DNA from: Burhinus oedicnemus
Lineage: Eukaryota > Chordata > Aves > Charadriiformes > Burhinidae
DNA length: 64,000 nt
Assembly: GCA_008921705.1 (NCBI GenBank)
Contig: VFFE01007510.1
Location: 1,729,947 to 1,793,946, forward strand
Reading direction: 5' to 3'
The notes under the pieces are model-generated. The model was not told the origin of the DNA. It was given only the letters and a program-made list of their open reading frames with translations, and did not search any database. The translations under genes were made by a program, and so were the position numbers. How positions within the stretch are numbered: the first letter of the stretch is position 1; each line of letters starts with the position of its first letter. Positions 1-12,247 of the stretch are shown one piece after another.

Positions 1-365
1 GACATTTGAACAGCTAGCCAAAGTACAGCCACACATAACTAAGTTACTAACATACACCCTGTGAAACACATTTTTTCCCCACAGCCATCAGAAAGAGCCC
101 ATCTAACTTTTTGACTACAGTAAAGTGTGATCAATGAAGATTTCTGGGGTTTTCTTCTCATCACAGAGTATATAACATTAGGCAACCAACACAGCCATTA
201 GCATAAAAGAGTCAACAGTTAAAGCTTTCTGAGCCCTGACATGTTCCAGTCACCCAACGCCGAGCCTGGCTGCCCCCCAGGCCTGGCTCAGGCAGGTGAC
301 CACAGCACCACTTCATGCTCCTCCAGCTTTTCCTCCTCCTTGCTTTGAGGATACGTACATCTCTG

Positions 366-412
366 TGTACACACACATACATATATATTTATATACACCC
401 TGCACACACACG
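366..412. repeat. CA/TA simple repeat
   Basis: An imperfect microsatellite made of CA dinucleotides, a TATATATT core and a second CACACACA run. It is too interrupted to call a single motif. Confidence 0.8.
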
Positions 413-830
413 GAAAAAAAGAGGAAATTAGTAACAGACAAACTAACAGCACTGTGCACATTCACTTGCAGTGTGTAAGAATGAATGGCCTCATAACTCA
501 GAATGGGACATTTCCTGTAAAAACACTCCATTATTTATCAAGCCACTCCAGAGTGCAACTGTTGAAGCATGGCTTGCAAAGAACATATTTTCTAGAGCCA
601 AAGTTTGCAGTTATTTGCAGAACACTGACTAGTTGTGATGGAGAAGCCAGGGCCCTCTCGCCATGCGTTAGCTTTGAATAACAAGTCCTCAGTTCAGCAG
701 AGTTCTGTAACTGCAAGCTTAGTTCTATTTGCCTTTGTGGCATTGAAATGCATGTGCATACTGCAGAGCATAGAGAAACTACATCGTCTCAGATAACATT
801 CATGCTTAACCTCTGGCAAACCACAGTTTT

Positions 831-873
831 TGTATATACATACATAAACATAAGTACATGCATATATATATAT
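831..873. repeat. TA/CA simple repeat
   Basis: An imperfect TATATACATACATA-type tract ending in a short (TA)n run. It resembles the repeat at 366-412 in composition. Confidence 0.75.
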
Positions 874-2149
874 TCACTATAAAGAATATGGAATATTCAA
901 TTAAATATGACTAGAAAGGAAATTACTTCACCCACCTATGATCAACACAAGTAGAGAGCCTAGGAGACTGAAACCCCTAAAAGAGAAACCACGCACAGTA
1001 AAGGTCTTTAACCTGCCACAATTTCCAAAGGAATTTGAATGAACATTTTGACAGAAGCAGCTGACAAACTGTTGAATAAACATTTCTTTTGGGTTAAAGT
1101 GCTGTATCCTCTAGACAGGAAAACTCCCTTTGTAATGCCATAAATGTACAGAGATTCTTATCTCCAACAGGCTTTCTCAGAAAAGCTGGATTTATTACTA
1201 AACATTGCGTCGCCAAATGGAGACTTTACTGGCCCCATGTGAGAACAGTAGTTCCATTCAGAAAAAAAAACGGGGAAAAAATAACATCACTTACAAATGT
1301 TATAGTTGGAAAGGTAACTTCCTTCAGCTGAATATTTTTCTCCTTTCTACATCAGTCTAAGAGACATGGTTTGAACAAATCAGTTGTTTATAAGTAATTC
1401 TTAACAACTGTATGGAGTCTCAGCCATCGTGCATTTTGACAGGACTTCCATTCACCTTCTCAGAAAATAAAACAAATAACTTGGACTTAGCTTTCAAACA
1501 CAGAAACAAGGAAATAACTATTTTGTACTAAAATAATAGTAATCTGACATTACCTCATGGACAGCTTATAAAAGAGTATGGAAATGTTGGGAGTCTTTTA
1601 GAGATTTTTGAGAGTCTTGAAACTGTAGCAATTCATAATAATTCATAGCTTGTGCTAAAAGAGACCTTTTTTTGGTGAACTGCATGCTGTTTTTCAGCTT
1701 TCACTAAGATAGGAGAAAAACCACCCAAAATCCTTTAGTGCTTTAGATCAAAAGTTATTTCAAGGATTGTGATCATTAGGAAACATCACGTTTCAATATA
1801 GGTTACTAAGGGGTAGTCAATAAAGGGTTTCCATTAACTTTACCTTACAGTATAGAAGGTGTTAAGATTACAAAGCTTTTTAAATTTCTACACTAACAGA
1901 TACTTTTCACCTAGAAAGGCATCCAAATTCTTTTCTCTTCGCCTTCTCCACCCCAAAATGGTTTGCACCAGTGATGAAGGTCACCTTTCTTACCTTTCCA
2001 TTTTAACCACACTGAACAGCAAAGCTTTTTCTCTTTCTGTATAGTTAGTAGAGAATCACAAACAAATCATACATTCAGCAGTCAGCTTTCCCCGCTCTAG
2101 CTGTGATGCCAGAATTACTGATAAAGGGATGTCTCTCTTCCTATCTATT

Positions 2150-2239
2150 CATAGAATCATTCAGGTTAGAAAAGACCTTTAAGATCGAGTCCAGCCGTAA
2201 ACCTAACACTGCCAAGTCCACCACTAAACCATGTCCCTA
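2150..2239 (-). mobile_element. CR1 LINE 3' end fragment
   Basis: This is the 3' tail of an avian chicken-repeat-1 non-LTR retrotransposon, inserted in the minus orientation. It opens with ATAGAATCAT, the reverse complement of the CR1 terminal octamer. It continues with a recognisable CR1 tail (AAAAGACCTTTAAGATCGAG, then CACTGCCAAGTCCACCACTA and CTAAACCATGTCCC). It is about 90 bp long, heavily 5' truncated as is usual for CR1, and diverged by several substitutions and a small deletion. No coding part of the element remains. Confidence 0.87.
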
Positions 2240-3486
2240 TTCCTGCCAAGGAAAATTTTACTATAGTGAAAGACGCATCGCATGTACTTCAACAACACTA
2301 GAAAGAGGCATGAAGAGTAATGAAGTATTTCATTGCTATCGTGAAAGAGAAGGTTATGAAAAAGAGCAAACAGCTACATAAAGGAATTCAGTTCTCCTTA
2401 ATTAAGAAAGTTAAAACCAATATAATTCCCCAAATTATGCAAAGACGTTTCAAAAGACATGTAAATATTATGCATTGTATTAGAAGTGTGGAGGGATACA
2501 AACAAGTTAACTTCACAAATCACTGTGTATGCAATACAGATGGGTAGGTCTTTCCAGTTACTGCAATTTACATAAACACAGAACATAAAATCAGGCCACA
2601 GGAATACAACTGACAACTCTTGAAGAACCTATTTTTAAGAGGCAAAGCTTTGTATTTCATTGGGCATTTGATCTAGTACTGGAAATCAATGCAAATTGAT
2701 TGGTGGGAGAGGGATCTCTGTATAGGCTTGACTAAAGTAAATATTCAAGGGGATATTACTCAAGTCAGTACCAAGAGCTTCAGCCAGTTTCCAAAGCCTT
2801 TTGAATTCTCAGAGCTAAGCCCAGTGAATTCAGATGAAAGTTCCTTTTCTTCTGCTTTTAAGGGAAGAAATAACTTAAGTGAACCTTCTGCAAAACAGCT
2901 TCCCAAGCTTAGTAATTGGGGAACAAATCTAAAGCACTGCCAAGATGCGCAACTATGCATTTATAAACTTTAACGATTTATTCAATTATTAAGTCCTGAC
3001 GTACTGAACCAAAAAAACCAAAGGTATTCCAATAATGCTGTTTCGAGTTATGTAATTCCATCCTTGGTACACAAAAATCCCAGTTCCTCCATTCTTACTG
3101 CCTAGCCCACATTTTGTGCTCTGAGGAACATGGGCACTTGGGGCGCATACTAATGACACCGAGTTTCTGCTGAATCCGGTCGGAGGCACAGCTAGGCAAG
3201 GGCACCACCTGGCCCGGCCTGGGCTCCGAGATGATGTCAGCCTATTCATCAGGGCAACAGAGAGAAAAAAAAAAGTCCCTGCTGTATTTCACCACACACA
3301 AAGGGCTGTGTATTTTACCACACAAAGCGGGAAACCACTCTATCTCATCAGCAAATAGGATTCTGCAGCCCTCCGAGCCTTACTGCAGCTTTTAGGCAAG
3401 AGTAGGTGGAGGACGAAGCATTTGCTCCCTTTAGATTTGATGACAGTTACTCCATCTCTCTCCCACCCCTGTCACTGTCCCCACAG
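2240..3486. other. non-coding DNA, no recognised gene
   Basis: AT-rich sequence with no recognisable gene. An open frame at 2689-2973 (94 codons, plus strand) is serine-rich but matches nothing I recognise and overlaps an open frame on the other strand, so I do not call it. A less AT-rich patch at about 3100-3240 has several CpGs but no clear signal. A strong polypyrimidine tract ends the stretch at 3486. Confidence 0.5.
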
Positions 3487-3582
3487 CCTGTGCAGTATTC
3501 CTGGGGGTATCACCAAGCCACTATCACTTTTTCCCCCAACGGTCACCAGTACGTGCTGACCCACCAGGGCGCATCAGTTTAG
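3487..3582 (+). CDS. candidate terminal coding exon (31 codons plus stop)
   Basis: I do not recognise the product. A long pyrimidine tract (about 3441-3485) ends in CCCCACAG, an excellent splice acceptor. Read in phase 0 after it, the sequence gives 31 sense codons and a TAG at 3580-3582. The peptide begins PVQYSWGYHQ and ends LTHQGASV. It is rich in aromatic and histidine residues, and most third positions are C, G or T in a region otherwise AT-rich. An AATAAA hexamer follows in the tract near 3697, which could serve as a polyadenylation signal. Against this, 31 open codons can arise by chance, no upstream exon is seen within the window, and I cannot match the peptide to any family. It could be the last exon of a plus-strand gene lying mostly to the left, or chance. 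Confidence 0.17.
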   Translation, partial: PVQYSWGYHQATITFSPNGHQYVLTHQGASV

Positions 3583-6500
3583 CAAGTGCCAAGCCAGTTT
3601 CAAATTCTTCTGTTTCTTTACAAGTTTTTATCATCACCCTCCATCCCTAGCTCCCCCATTTTTCCCTACAAAACAATCCAGAAATTAATTTTTAAAATAA
3701 ATAATAGCAACTTTGTAGAGTGAGCTTACACCATGCGAGGGACTAAAAAGTCCGCACAGCAGAGAAATGCTGGCTGAGGGCAGATGCGCTCCCATCAAAT
3801 AAAACATGAACCTTGATTTTTTTCCCCACAGTGAAGACATTCACAGAATCACTGGACCAACCTACAGATTCTCTGATGCTGAATAAAGGCTGAGCTCACA
3901 GAGTTTCATCACTGGAAACACAAAGGCTATACTTAAATTAATACACTAAACATGCCCCAAAAGTGCGAGCTGGGACAGAATAGGCCACACCTGTGCTAAT
4001 GAACGATCTTAGCCTCCAAAACAGGGTGCATAATAACCATCTCTCAGAAGTGATGGCTGAACTGGACTAGGGACTGAGCCATGCCTGGAAACTGTCTGGG
4101 GCGAAGGCTAGCTATAATTCCCGAAAATCATACCAGCGAACATGACCATCACTGACATCTTCTTCCAGGCCTGGCAACATTCTTAGGCCTGTCTGAATTT
4201 AACACAGATGTAACCTTGTAGGACTCCTCTCTCAGGCCACCTACGCTCACAAACTTTGCTGAAATGTAGTTTTGAGCATTTTTCTCTTAATTTAATTTTG
4301 TTATAAACTCCAAAGATTTAAAGTACTCTGAACGGAGAGCCAGAGACAGATGCACACACACTGGCATAAAAAGCAGAACAGGTTGGGGCGGGGGAAGACA
4401 ACCACGCTCTCTGGAGAGCGGAAAGTATAATTACATTCAACCAAACTACTCTGCCCGTACACATATGCCACTGGCAGTGGCAGGGTTCACTTCCACCTTT
4501 CAGTCCTGACCTTTAAAAGGGATCAGAAGCAAACCTTGCAAAAAGAAGCATCATTTTCTGTCTCTGTACCTGTGGACACCTTTCTCTACAACATCTCGGC
4601 TCCCGTGTAGCCCAACAACCTGTGGATGCCTCCTTCAGCTGTGTCAGAGCCAGAGCTGTCCCACAAGGAGAGTTCAGAGGCCACTGCCCAGCTCTCCTGC
4701 AGCGAGAAAAGTCCTTTTATGGCTGTTCCAGACACTAGTCTGAAGTTTGGGCACCCCTGTGACACTAGCAGGCTAACACTGGCACGAAATGTAAAGCAGA
4801 CCCTTAATGGAAGGGAGTTTTTTGTGGTTTGGGGGCTTTAGGGTTTTCTTTTTAAATCCAACTCCAGTACAATTTAAGCAAAAGCCATTAAAATTTGGAA
4901 AGAAGATGCAATGAATCATAATTATTACAAATTATTATTTTCAAAACTGGTCATTTTAGCATCTGCCCTAATTTGTGGAAAATAGGAACCCAGCATACTT
5001 GACAAAAATAACTACAGTGTAGGTTGAAGCAACTATCAAACTTCAAAACTTATTTTTGAAAGTTTTGAGAGTCTTACACCTAAATGTAAGAAAGTTTGAT
5101 CTGTTTTAAAACACGAATCCATGTGGTGCTTCTGTCAAATCGTTCTTATTATTTGACTTTATTTGCAAAACAGATATGGGGGGAAAAAAAACCCCAAACA
5201 AACAAAACCAAGGAAGGAGGTTTGGATTACGTAAACCCTGGAGGGCTAAATTAACATAACTTTTATACTGTGTCTAGGATTATTTTGTCTTTTTCCAAAG
5301 TTAGCTGTCAGCAAAATTTACACACAAACAATTAATTCACTTGTTATAAAAATTACTAGTTAAAACAGACTACCTATAACTACTAGCTTCAAATCTCTGA
5401 AGCTGAAGATTCAGCGTATTTCTCTAAGGAAGTAAGTGAACTGTTGCACTTTTCAGAGAAGTAATTACAAAAACATGTTTTTCCTTTTCCAGTTTAAGCA
5501 TGTATTAAAACTGAAATAGATAATAAAGTCTATTTCAACCGCATACATGATTTGTGGGGTTTTATTGCAGTTTTGTTCTTTTTTCCTCCCTGCAAGGGCT
5601 CTATCAAAGGATCTACCTTAAATGACGCAGCAGAGTGCTTATTTGGCAAGATTATAAGAAGATACCAAGTGAAAAAAAAAGGTTTTCAACCTTTCAGCTG
5701 AAATAAATGAAAAAAAGATGTATTAGGAAGAACACTAAAACGCCCTACAGATTCAGAACTGGAAGGAGATGGCACGCGGGTTCCCCCAGTGCCTGATTAC
5801 CGATCGGGCAGCGGTTTACACCCCACTTTTCCCCTGGGCTGCTTGTGCCTGCCCCAAGAGGGCTGCGCCCTGCTTATTCCTCATTGTGAGCCTGCTAGTG
5901 TAGACTGCCGTGAAAACCCTATATACAAACAGCATGAATTAAGCACTAACACTTTTATATAGAGTATGAAATACACTTTGGAAATCTTCCACCCTTTAAT
6001 TCATCCTATCATATCAAAAAAATGTGGACACTGTCGTCTTCAAGACATCTATAATGAACAGCATCTTTGGAAGTACAGGTTTGCAATCCTAGATTACCAT
6101 ATAAGAATCATCAATGTAAAATGGTATGTTTACTTTTAGTGCCAAAGATCAACATCAGGAAGTACAATACCATAGCGATATTAAAATATTTGTGTTGTAT
6201 TATGCTTACATTCTGCTTTCCACATACACAGAATGAAGTATGTATTTTTCTGTTAGTACTGCCAATTCATTTTAAGGAAAACCCCCAGCTCACTCCATTT
6301 CTCAATCTCATTTCCAGCAAGCACGCAGCAGGCTTGTGTCACTCACCTTGAAGACCAATATCCAAGCAAGCAGGGAAGGAAATTGCTCATGCAGGGGAAT
6401 TTCATGCCTCCCTCACTTATACAGTTATTTACACTAAAGAATTTACTCAAGTATCTACATCCTTACATCTGATAAGGGTACAGATAAGACAAAATATGAT

Positions 6501-9500
6501 TTGACAATATCAAGAAACATACACTACTCTCAGTGTTGAAAGGCTGTAAAATGGCTTTATAAGAATTACCGTTTCAGGCATTTAAACTACATCTTGGGTT
6601 GCAACTTGCATGGAATGAGCAGCAACAGGGACAAAGAGCTGGGGACTCATCTGATTATCACACATGCCCTGTTGCACACAACAGATGAAGCACAACGGCA
6701 TTTGTGTGGGGCTCCTCCAGTCCCCAGAGTGAAAAGCCCTCGAGTTTTTTACATCTCATCTTTCCTGGGAGGTGGGGGAAACAAATCAATTTGTTCTCAG
6801 GAATGGAGAATAACTGGAAAACAGAACTCAACACTGAATGGTAAATTCGGTTGGCAGGACTGCTTCCCCCCCTGCCCCCACATCCAGTGAGCACTCTAAC
6901 TTCACTGGACGAGTAGTAAGCTTCCACCCCTGAAAGACAGTCCTCTCTTACACACACAAAAAAATAATTACCTGAATTTTATAGTTTCATCCAGCTTTTA
7001 TTTCCTTGTTCTATGCATAGTAACAATACAGATGTTAAGGTTAGCACAAGCCTGTTAGCACAGGCGTCACTGCGACTCTCTAAGTCTGCTGGACATTAAC
7101 AACCCAGCAGATGGTCATTACTCCAAACTCTCCACCCTCCATCATCATTAATTCAGGAGCAAACTCATTTCAATGGGCTAGCCCTAATTCATAAAGAACT
7201 CATTGTCCTGGCCAAATTAATAGCTTTAGCGCTTGCATTACCAGATGTGCTTTAGATAGACAACGACATTTGAAATTATAATGTGCTGTTTAAAGTCCAC
7301 TTCAATGTCATTTCTCATAAATATTGGTGTATGAGGCAAACTTTAAAACTATGAAAGTATTCCCAAAATACACCCAGAGAACTCTGTATTTTTAGTTTAG
7401 ATTATAGACAGATTTGGCACAAGTGTCCTCGATTATCCTGCAACCCACTTGATCAAAAGCTCTCTACTCTGAGACTATAGTCTTTTGAAAGGCTTCACTT
7501 CACCCTGAAGATTAATAAACCCTCAATATTGGCGCATGCAATAAAGAGACAGGCAGTTACGGTGCCTCTTACATAAGCAACACAATTTAGACCAACAATA
7601 ACAATAATAAAAAAAGGACAAATCAAATTTATAAGAATTTGGAGTAGGTCTTCATTGGTAAGTCATCAGTTAGAGTTTTAATACATGTCAAATGGAGAAC
7701 AAAAAGGAATAGAGGGAATCACTCGTCATGACCTGAGTCACATTGTATCTGACATTTATCAGACTGTTCACATTATCTTTTCCATAGGAACAATTTCCAA
7801 AAATGAACATCAGTACACTAGAAGCAACTAGCAAGCTATCTTTCCAACTTATGGAAAAATAAAAAGTAGAATTTTGAAAATATCAATTTTTTTTGTGAGG
7901 AAGAGGTAGAGACTGTTGAAGGATTGTAATCCACATAAAAACAATAATAATAAAAAAGAGAGACAGAACTGTCCAGCGAGACAGTATTCACTTCAGATTT
8001 AAATTATATTGTTATTTTTTCCATGGAACTGAACCACATTTTCTTACAATCCTGTACCTCAAAAACTTCTCTTACTGATAGTTTCATTGAAAACTGTCTG
8101 TGTGAAATGTTCTATTTTCAATAAATTGCTATTCTCCAACAAAATATTTTTGATGAAAATTCCTAATCAGGCTTCCCTTTTAAAATAATTTCTCAAGTAT
8201 AACACTTGAAGTCAAATGCCTTTCCTTACTGAAAAGGCTACGTTGTGTATTTTAGAAGAGATCCACTCACTCTCATACTGGCCCAAAACAAGCAACACTA
8301 GTGTTTAAACCTGTATGTATGGAGGCTATTTTTCCCAAGTAATCCGTTTCCACATGGAAGAAAAATATGACAATTATGATTTTAAGGTCTTTCTATTCTA
8401 CCTTGAAAACAGGACTAGAAGCTACATCTCAAATAATCTTTAACCTCCATTTGATCACAGATGACTGCGATACCCAAATACAAATTATACAACTATCTTT
8501 ACTAAGTAACTTCACACATCTAAATTACATAGTAAGCATATATAATCCAGGCTGGATTTACCCTTGAAGTACAGTTTACAACCATAGCTGAAGGAAAGAA
8601 GTTAGGGCTGAAATGTCTGCGGGGGTGACAAACACAATCTTGGGAGGTGACAAGGGAACGAGGCAAAAAGAAGAATATTTGGTTTTAAAAATGAAAACAA
8701 AGAAAGAAAATAAAATCACAGTTAGGTCTCCTATCAATTTCCATACTGGTATAATTTTTAATTACAAAAGAAATTCATGAATCAAGAACAAACCAGCATT
8801 TGATATACTGTACTTATGCAACTGAAGCTAAGTATGCAAAGCAGGGTGGGGTTTTTTTTTCCACATACTAAATACTTTTTCAAATTCCTACATAACATAA
8901 CTAATCAAAATATTTACTTTTACAAAGGGTCAAGTAGACAGAACATAATTCTCCCAGAAGGAAACCAGATGTTTAGTATCTTCAAAGCGATGTCCGTGCT
9001 GATAAAAGCAGTAGCTAATCTTTCTTTTAGAGGTTGAAGATCTTGCTGAAGTTTCCTTTACTGAACAGCGATGTATCATGCTTTAATGAATATCTGCCTT
9101 AACAGAACAAGTATTTTTACATTTTTAATAGGATTTTGGTTTGTGTGTATAGTCATCAATGCCCCAATACTCAAAGGGCTATCTTTGAAGATTTTGTAAA
9201 ATAATCTATAGTCCTGCTCTAAGTCAGGTATTGCATCTTTAGCTCAGGATGAAAGAAGTCACATCTATTCCATATTGAAAACCTTTCATGAAACTTCTAT
9301 ATAGCAATTTGAATACGTTAAGTCTCACAAATATTCAAGTGTTCCTCATGAGTCATGCAGGAGGTGCAGAATAATACATCAATCTAGTGCTCAGAATTGC
9401 AAAAATCTCAAATTAGTAATTTACTATCTGTCTTAAAACTTACCATAACGTATTAAGAGATCTATAAAATGGAATTTACAAAGACTAGATTTCAACTGAT

Positions 9501-10223
9501 TCTGCGGGGTTTTCCTGTATTACTTGGCTGGTGCCATGACTAATATTTAGCTACAACATAATGCCTGCCAACAGATGCAAGATAAGTCTGAAATCCTATG
9601 GGGATAGGCTAAATGTTTAAAAGGTTTTGGAGGCATGAACAGGGTCTCTGTGTACCTCACTCAGAAAGCAAAAGGATTATTTAGTTGCTTAAATTACCCC
9701 CAGACAAACCTACCAAAAAAAAAAAAAACAACCAAAAATACCACACCCCAACAAAAAACCCTAGCTTTACTACTAGAAAGATGGGAAAAAAACCTACACA
9801 AAGTAAGATTTTTTATTTTTTTTTTTATGGCACCTGTTTTTCCATTTTCTGAAGTTTGATCTGATCAGGGAAAAGCAACAATGACAGAAGTTTAACCTTA
9901 TCTATGCTGGATAATTATGCAGTTGATTACTCCACATTGTCTGCAGGTAGAAATCAGATCAAAGCAAGGGTCACAGTTTTGACACCCATTTTGCCAACAC
10001 CATAAGGGTATATGTATCACTGGGGCATTACTTGCAGCATGATTCATTTACAGGATCATGAAATTTGTATTCAGCCCATGTTGATGTGCACCTACAACAC
10101 AGTATATTCGTGCCCACTTTTCCCATCTCTAGTGGCCACGTGCATCTGTTATTTGAGAAACATGTTTAACTTAAGGAAGGCTGTAAGCTTCCAGCTAAAC
10201 AGCATTGTATGGATGCAGAGATG
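3583..10223. other. gene-less AT-rich DNA with one regulatory-like block
   Basis: No gene is recognised. The segment from 4380 to 4850 is less AT-rich and open in one frame (4626-4841), but the frame shows no domain or compositional sign of coding. A minus-strand donor-like site (CTTCAAG followed by GTGAGT) sits near 6343-6350 without a convincing acceptor on its other side. The block at 7040-7345 is described separately. The rest, including 7900-10200, is plain AT-rich sequence with A/C-rich tracts, for example at 9713-9760. Confidence 0.5.
7040..7345. promoter_or_regulatory. possible conserved non-coding element
   Basis: This unique-looking block contains no simple repeat or transposon sequence. 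It is studded with homeodomain-type cores (ATTAAT, TAATTC and similar) and short mixed-composition segments, a texture often seen in deeply conserved enhancers near developmental genes. I cannot align genomes, so the call rests only on composition and motif density. Confidence 0.2.
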
Positions 10224-10318
10224 TACATGGTTTAGTGGTGGTTTTGGCAGTGTTAGGTTGATGGTTGGACTCAATGATCTTAAAGGTCACTTCCAACCTA
10301 GGCGATTCTATGATCTCA
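10224..10318 (+). mobile_element. CR1 LINE 3' end fragment
   Basis: A plus-oriented CR1 tail. It runs from ACATGGTTTAGTGGTGGTTT through GGTTGGACTCAATGATCTTA and AAGGTCACTTCCAACCTAGG to a GATTCTATGAT end. It is only about 95 bp long, so strongly 5' truncated, and moderately diverged. It preserves the segment that is deleted from the neighbouring copy at 11353-11613. Confidence 0.92.
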
Positions 10319-11352
10319 ACACCTGTTAAGTGATGGAGATCCTCCCTTAAGAGGGCACAGACAGAGCAGCTTTTTGGATTGCAAGTGACAAGAAAGGGCT
10401 GAAAACAAACACGATATTATCTGACGCACATCAGAAACCCCCAAGAAAGGGGGTAGCACTATGCAGTGCACTAACTTTAGTTAACCAGCTTCATCCAAGC
10501 TCAACATAAGCACTATCAGTTTAAGTACCAAAATATTTAGTCTGTGCAAAAGGAGAGTACTGGCACCTTGCTTACAAGAAATGCTGCAGTTAAACACAAT
10601 AAAAGCAAAAGGAAGAAACAAAGGACAACAAAGTAAGTGGTAAGGATTCAGATTTACACAGCTCTTTCAATTAACAGTTTTTCAAGCACTTTGTGCAGCA
10701 AGAGAGAACAAAAAGGTTCCCTGTAGGCACACTCAGTGTTTGCACAGAGAACATCTCACTTTCACTTGGTTCTTTGTAATACACAAGTCAGAAGGAAAGA
10801 AAATTGTGGAAAAATTGTGGCTGGTGAGATATGCAGAGGACAAGCTGTGATATACTCCACTACCATCCCGTACCTATTTCACCCTTTTGCTTTACTGGCC
10901 TCTCAACCATTTCTCCAGACATCTGCCTTCCCCACCTTCAACCTTCAATTCCCCTTCTGCTCTCAGGCCAGACGCTTTCCTATACTTCATCATTCATCTG
11001 TCCCCAAAACTTCCCTCTCTGCAGTCTGTAAAGCCAGGTAAGGAGCTTCCCCTTGCTCCATCCCAGCCCCTCTCCAGGAGGGCAGAAGCCCCCGACGGAG
11101 CTCCCCAGTTTGCTCCTCAGCACTTCCCAGTGTTATGCTGCAACACCTCAACCAACGATGTTCAAGCAAGAGGCGGACAATGATGCCACAGACTTAAACT
11201 GCACCCTAGAGATTGTAGTGAAAGCAGTGTGAATGTTTCAGCTTTTGGGTCCTTGGTGCAGGTGCTATTTTGTTTCTCTCCTTCCCCAAAGGAAGCCATT
11301 TTCAGCATGATTTTGGAGTGTTACACCTACAACGCAGTGACTCTACTACGTA
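10319..11352. other. non-coding DNA between two CR1 copies
   Basis: No gene recognised. From about 10860 to 11010 the plus strand is strongly pyrimidine-rich (many CT and CCTTC runs), ending in a tract that looks like a splice acceptor (CTCTCTGCAG, 11014-11023). A donor-like CCAGGTAAGG follows only about 14 bases later. The open frames in this tract reflect its biased composition. Confidence 0.5.
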
Positions 11353-11613
11353 CTCTTCTCCCAAGTAACAGGCGATAGGACAAGAGGAAATGGCCTCAAG
11401 TTACACCAGGGGAGGTTTAGATTGGATACTAGGAAAAATTTCTTCACCAAAAGGGTTATCAAACATTGGAACAGACTGCCCAGGGAAGTGGTGGAGTCAC
11501 CATCCCTGGAGGTATTTAAAAGACGGGTAGACACAGTGCTGAGCAACATGGTTTAGTGGTGGTTTTGGCAGTATTCTTCCAACCTAGGTGGTTCTATGAT
11601 TCCATGATTCTAA
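11353..11613 (+). mobile_element. CR1 LINE 3' fragment with internal deletion
   Basis: This is the longest avian-type CR1 copy in the window. It covers the end of the reverse-transcriptase frame and the 3' UTR: GGACAAGAGGAAATGGCCTC, then ACTGCCCAGGGAAGTGGTGG, then GGAGGTATTTAAAAGACG. It ends in two octamer-like units (TTCTATGATTCCATGATTCT). Compared with the copy at 10224-10318, about 35 bases are missing between GGCAGT and TTCCAACCTAGG. The element is 5' truncated and cannot encode protein. Confidence 0.94.
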
Positions 11614-11841
11614 GACAGGACTCATTACCTATACCATGCAATCAAAATGCAGTACATCCCTGAACTCTTTGCAAGATTTCTTTTTTTTTTCTCCTGTAAA
11701 ATACACTTATTTAGAAAATATAAACAAGTCATTCTGTTCCAGTGTGCAGTTTGTTTTTCTGCTCTGGGTACACCTGTGACAAAGGAACAATACTGTCACA
11801 TGTCACCCCTACCCCTTCTATTAACTAGTCCTGAACAGGGG

Positions 11842-11857
11842 AAAAAAAAAAAAAAAA
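11842..11857 (+). repeat. poly(A) run
   Basis: A homopolymer of 16 A residues. I see no transposon body next to it, so it is treated as simple sequence. Confidence 0.8.
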
Positions 11858-12167
11858 GTAGTCTTCAAGACAGTTTCACTGCTGTACAGGATGCTCACCA
11901 GAAAACAACAGATGTGCTATAATCACTACTGCCCATTCATTTCCTTTCTGTCAGAAAGAAAGCAGCAATCATCAATTAAGAACCCCTATCTACTGGACAC
12001 AAAAGGAAGTATACACTTTTCCTTGGTCATTTGACCATAACAATAGGAGATGGCAGCGGGAAAGGACGGACCACTCTGAGCAAGCATGGGGGGAGACAGG
12101 GGTGAGTGAACTTGTCTTTTTGGATTTTTTTAAAAATAAAGATAAGAATTTTCATTCAACATCTCAA

Positions 12168-12247
12168 TATACAAATGTTTATAAAAGAAATCACTGTCTA
12201 TAGATTATACAAATGTTTAAAAAAATAAATCACTTCATCTACCGATT
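12168..12247 (+). repeat. tandem duplication, ~38-41 bp unit
   Basis: Two adjacent copies of a unit beginning ATACAAATGTTTA, continuing through AAATCACT and ending in GATT. The first spans 12169-12206 and the second 12207-12247. They differ by a few substitutions and small indels, so the duplication is not very recent. It has no coding content. Confidence 0.75.

Larger units (their letters stand above)
1..2149. other. AT-rich non-coding DNA
   Basis: I see no gene here. The stretch is AT-rich and its short open frames overlap on both strands without domain-like content. It contains two alternating-pyrimidine/purine simple repeats, listed separately. It could be intergenic or intronic; nothing in the sequence decides which. 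Confidence 0.6.

Noticed and set aside
6343..6440. Minus-strand donor CTTCAAG / GTGAGTG as an exon end
   Set aside because: No acceptor with a pyrimidine tract was found at a sensible distance on its upstream side, and no open frame supports coding.
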